Source: an uncultured Dorea sp.
GTDB lineage: Bacteria > Bacillota > Clostridia > Lachnospirales > Lachnospiraceae
Assembly (NCBI GenBank): GCA_948602995.1
Contig: CAPEBR010000059.1
Span: forward strand, 1-14,304
DNA: 14,304 bases
Reading direction: 5' to 3'
Shown here piece after piece: positions 13,345-14,304 of this stretch. The translations under genes and the position numbers were made by a program. Position 1 is the stretch's first letter; each line of letters begins with the position of its first letter. Under the pieces are notes generated by a model. That model did no database searches, was not told the origin of the DNA, and saw only the letters and a list, made by a program, of their open reading frames with translations.

Positions 13345-14067
13345 TTATTTGGGTGGGAGGCAGGTGCAGGTGCCGGCGGGGTTCATGAGGGTTGGAAGGA
13401 TGTCCTCTTTTTGTCCGATGGCACCGATTCTGCCGTCCTCTATTACCATGATCCTGTCTGCCATCTGTATAATTCTTTCCTGGTGGGAGATGAGGATCAG
13501 ACTCTGTTCTTTCTTTTGGTGTATCTTCTCGAATTGCTGTACAAGCATTGAAAAACTCCAAAGGTCGATTCCTGCCTCCGGCTCGTCAAAGATGCATAGC
13601 TTATGGGGCCTTGCAAGTACGGTTGCAATCTCCAGGCGCTTCATCTCCCCGCCTGAAAGTGTTGCGTCCACCTCTCTTGTAATGTACTCATTCGCGCATA
13701 AGCCTACAGCGCTCAGCATTCTGCAGCACTCGGGCTTTGTCAGTTCCTTTCCTGCTGCAAGGGACAAGAGCCGTATAACGGTCATCCCCTTGAATCTCGG
13801 CGGCTGCTGGAATGCGAATCCAATTCCCACATTTGCCCTGTGGTTGATATCATAAGAGGTGATGTCCTCTCCGTCCAGAACAATCTGCCCGTCATCTGCA
13901 TCCTCAATTCCCATCAGCACCTTGGCCAGGGTGGACTTTCCTCCGCCATTGGGACCGGTAATAACCAGCATCTCTCCGTCTGCCACCTCGAAGCTTATAT
14001 TTTTTACAATACTTCTCTCTATTCCATTTTCATTTACCTTGAATGTGAGATCTCTAACCTCCAGCAT
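13345..14067 (-). CDS. sufC: SufC-type Fe-S assembly ATPase
   Basis: This 240-residue ABC-fold ATPase is normal in length for SufC. It drives conformational change in the SufB/SufD-type scaffold during cluster assembly in the cytoplasm. Walker A is GPNGGGKST (38-46), the Q-loop is GFAFQQPPRFKG (83-94), the signature is LSGGEMKR (137-144), Walker B is LCIFDEPEAGIDLW (157-170) and the switch histidine is H195. FQQP and LSGGE(x)KR are SufC hallmarks, and DEPEAGID replaces the more common DE(I/P)DSGLD. The last residues hold a Cys-Thr-Cys (C234, C236) that I would not expect in a typical SufC. The ATG at 14067 is preceded by AGGAGG (14077-14082) at 9 bases. It is followed by the scaffold gene after a repeat-filled gap and led by a strong promoter. 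Confidence 0.92.
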   Translation of the reverse strand: MLEVRDLTFKVNENGIERSIVKNISFEVADGEMLVITGPNGGGKSTLAKVLMGIEDADDGQIVLDGEDITSYDINHRANVGIGFAFQQPPRFKGMTVIRLLSLAAGKELTKPECCRMLSAVGLCANEYITREVDATLSGGEMKRLEIATVLARPHKLCIFDEPEAGIDLWSFSMLVQQFEKIHQKKEQSLILISHQERIIQMADRIMVIEDGRIGAIGQKEDILPTLMNPAGTCTCLPPK

Positions 14068-14149
14068 ATCTTATATCCTCCTAACCCGGACAAGCCGGAA
14101 CTGAAATTTTGCCATTTTTCGCAAGATTTCGTTGTTAAGTGCCTAAAAT

Positions 14150-14180
14150 CAGTAACGCTTCAATGCATTTACAGTTACTG
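14150..14180. promoter_or_regulatory. Inverted CAGTAAC/GTTACTG pair in the sufC leader
   Basis: CAGTAAC (14150-14156) and GTTACTG (14174-14180) form a 7-bp inverted repeat with a 17-base centre, just downstream of the predicted sufC transcription start. It may be an operator half-pair or a leader hairpin. The same motif recurs upstream of the promoter. Confidence 0.5.
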
Positions 14181-14189
14181 CAATTACCA

Positions 14190-14218
14190 ATTATAATCCA
14201 TCCAAAGCCGAAGTTCAA
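14190..14218 (-). promoter_or_regulatory. Promoter of the sufC-sufB operon
   Basis: On the minus strand, TTGAAC (14213-14218), exactly 17 bases and TATAAT (14190-14195) make a strong sigma-A promoter. Transcription should start near 14183, leaving a leader of about 115 bases before sufC. Confidence 0.8.
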
Positions 14219-14238
14219 GTAAGGAACTGTAAAGAAAT

Positions 14239-14266
14239 AACAGTAACATTACCCTAAGTTACTGTT
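14239..14266. promoter_or_regulatory. Second CAGTAAC/GTTACTG inverted pair, upstream of the sufC promoter
   Basis: AACAGTAAC (14239-14247) and GTTACTGTT (14258-14266) are a perfect 9-bp inverted repeat with a 10-base centre. It lies about 20 bases upstream of the -35 box. It could be an operator matching the pair in the leader. Alternatively, as the minus strand continues ATTTCTTT, it could be the terminator of a gene lying to the right of the window. Confidence 0.5.
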
Positions 14267-14272
14267 CACACA

Positions 14273-14297
14273 GGACTTTGCATTTACTGCAAAGTCC
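14273..14297. terminator. Hairpin at the right edge of the window
   Basis: Arms GGACTTTGCA (14273-14282) and TGCAAAGTCC (14288-14297) pair perfectly over 10 bp around the loop TTTAC. No T-run follows on either strand. It may be the 3' end structure of a gene beyond the edge. Confidence 0.45.
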
Positions 14298-14304
14298 GTA
14301 AGAA

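Noticed and set aside
13223..13855. 210-codon open frame antisense to sufC
   Set aside because: It starts in the tandem repeat and runs through SufC, whose Walker and signature motifs are intact on the other strand.

Overview
The window looks like chromosome of a Clostridia-class Firmicute, most likely a Lachnospiraceae gut anaerobe. This rests on moderate GC content, strong AGGAGG-type ribosome binding sites, an OmpR/histidine-kinase pair near a BceAB/FtsX-type ABC exporter, and a compact SufC-SufB pair. The genus is not determined. No tRNA, rRNA, CRISPR array or intact transposase gene was seen.

Left half, plus strand (about 193-7037): a response regulator and sensor kinase overlap by 28 bp. 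They are followed by an AAA-type ATPase of the DUF234 class with a PD-(D/E)XK-like C-terminus. This gene has its own promoter-like sequence, a tandem operator-like repeat at the predicted transcription start, and its own hairpin terminator. Next comes a two-gene ABC transporter (ATPase plus 820-residue FtsX/MacB-type permease) whose start and stop codons overlap. The natural reading is a sensing and export module (envelope stress or antimicrobial peptide type) with an unrelated autonomous ATPase gene lodged between sensor and exporter. A bidirectional terminator at 7057-7087 ends this block.

Middle, minus strand (7100-9906): an AraC-family regulator with an N-terminal cupin overlaps a Schlafen-AlbA_2 / RecG-like ATP-binding protein by 14 bp. 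The second protein carries a Thr-Thr-Gln repeat linker and a C-terminal winged helix. The araC-type gene has a near-consensus promoter bracketed by two identical 14-bp direct repeats, which are candidate self-operators. The 487-bp gap upstream also holds a short remnant resembling an ABC-transporter ATPase and a nested stem-loop.

Right half, minus strand (9907-14304): reading leftwards from the right edge are a promoter flanked by two GTTACTG/CAGTAAC inverted pairs, sufC, a 179-bp gap filled mostly by a 58-bp tandem repeat, a SufB/SufD-family scaffold gene, a 66-bp perfect-looking palindromic element that straddles the scaffold stop codon, a YjdF/DUF2238-like six-helix membrane protein, and a second AAA ATPase of the AAA_14/DUF4143 class. 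SufC and the scaffold form a minimal Fe-S cluster assembly pair, with no cysteine desulfurase or SufU in view.

The most interesting material is regulatory and repetitive. Three promoters carry paired operator-like motifs, two distinct intergenic repeat elements sit in the suf region, and the AraC / AlbA_2-HATPase overlapping pair has no function I can name.
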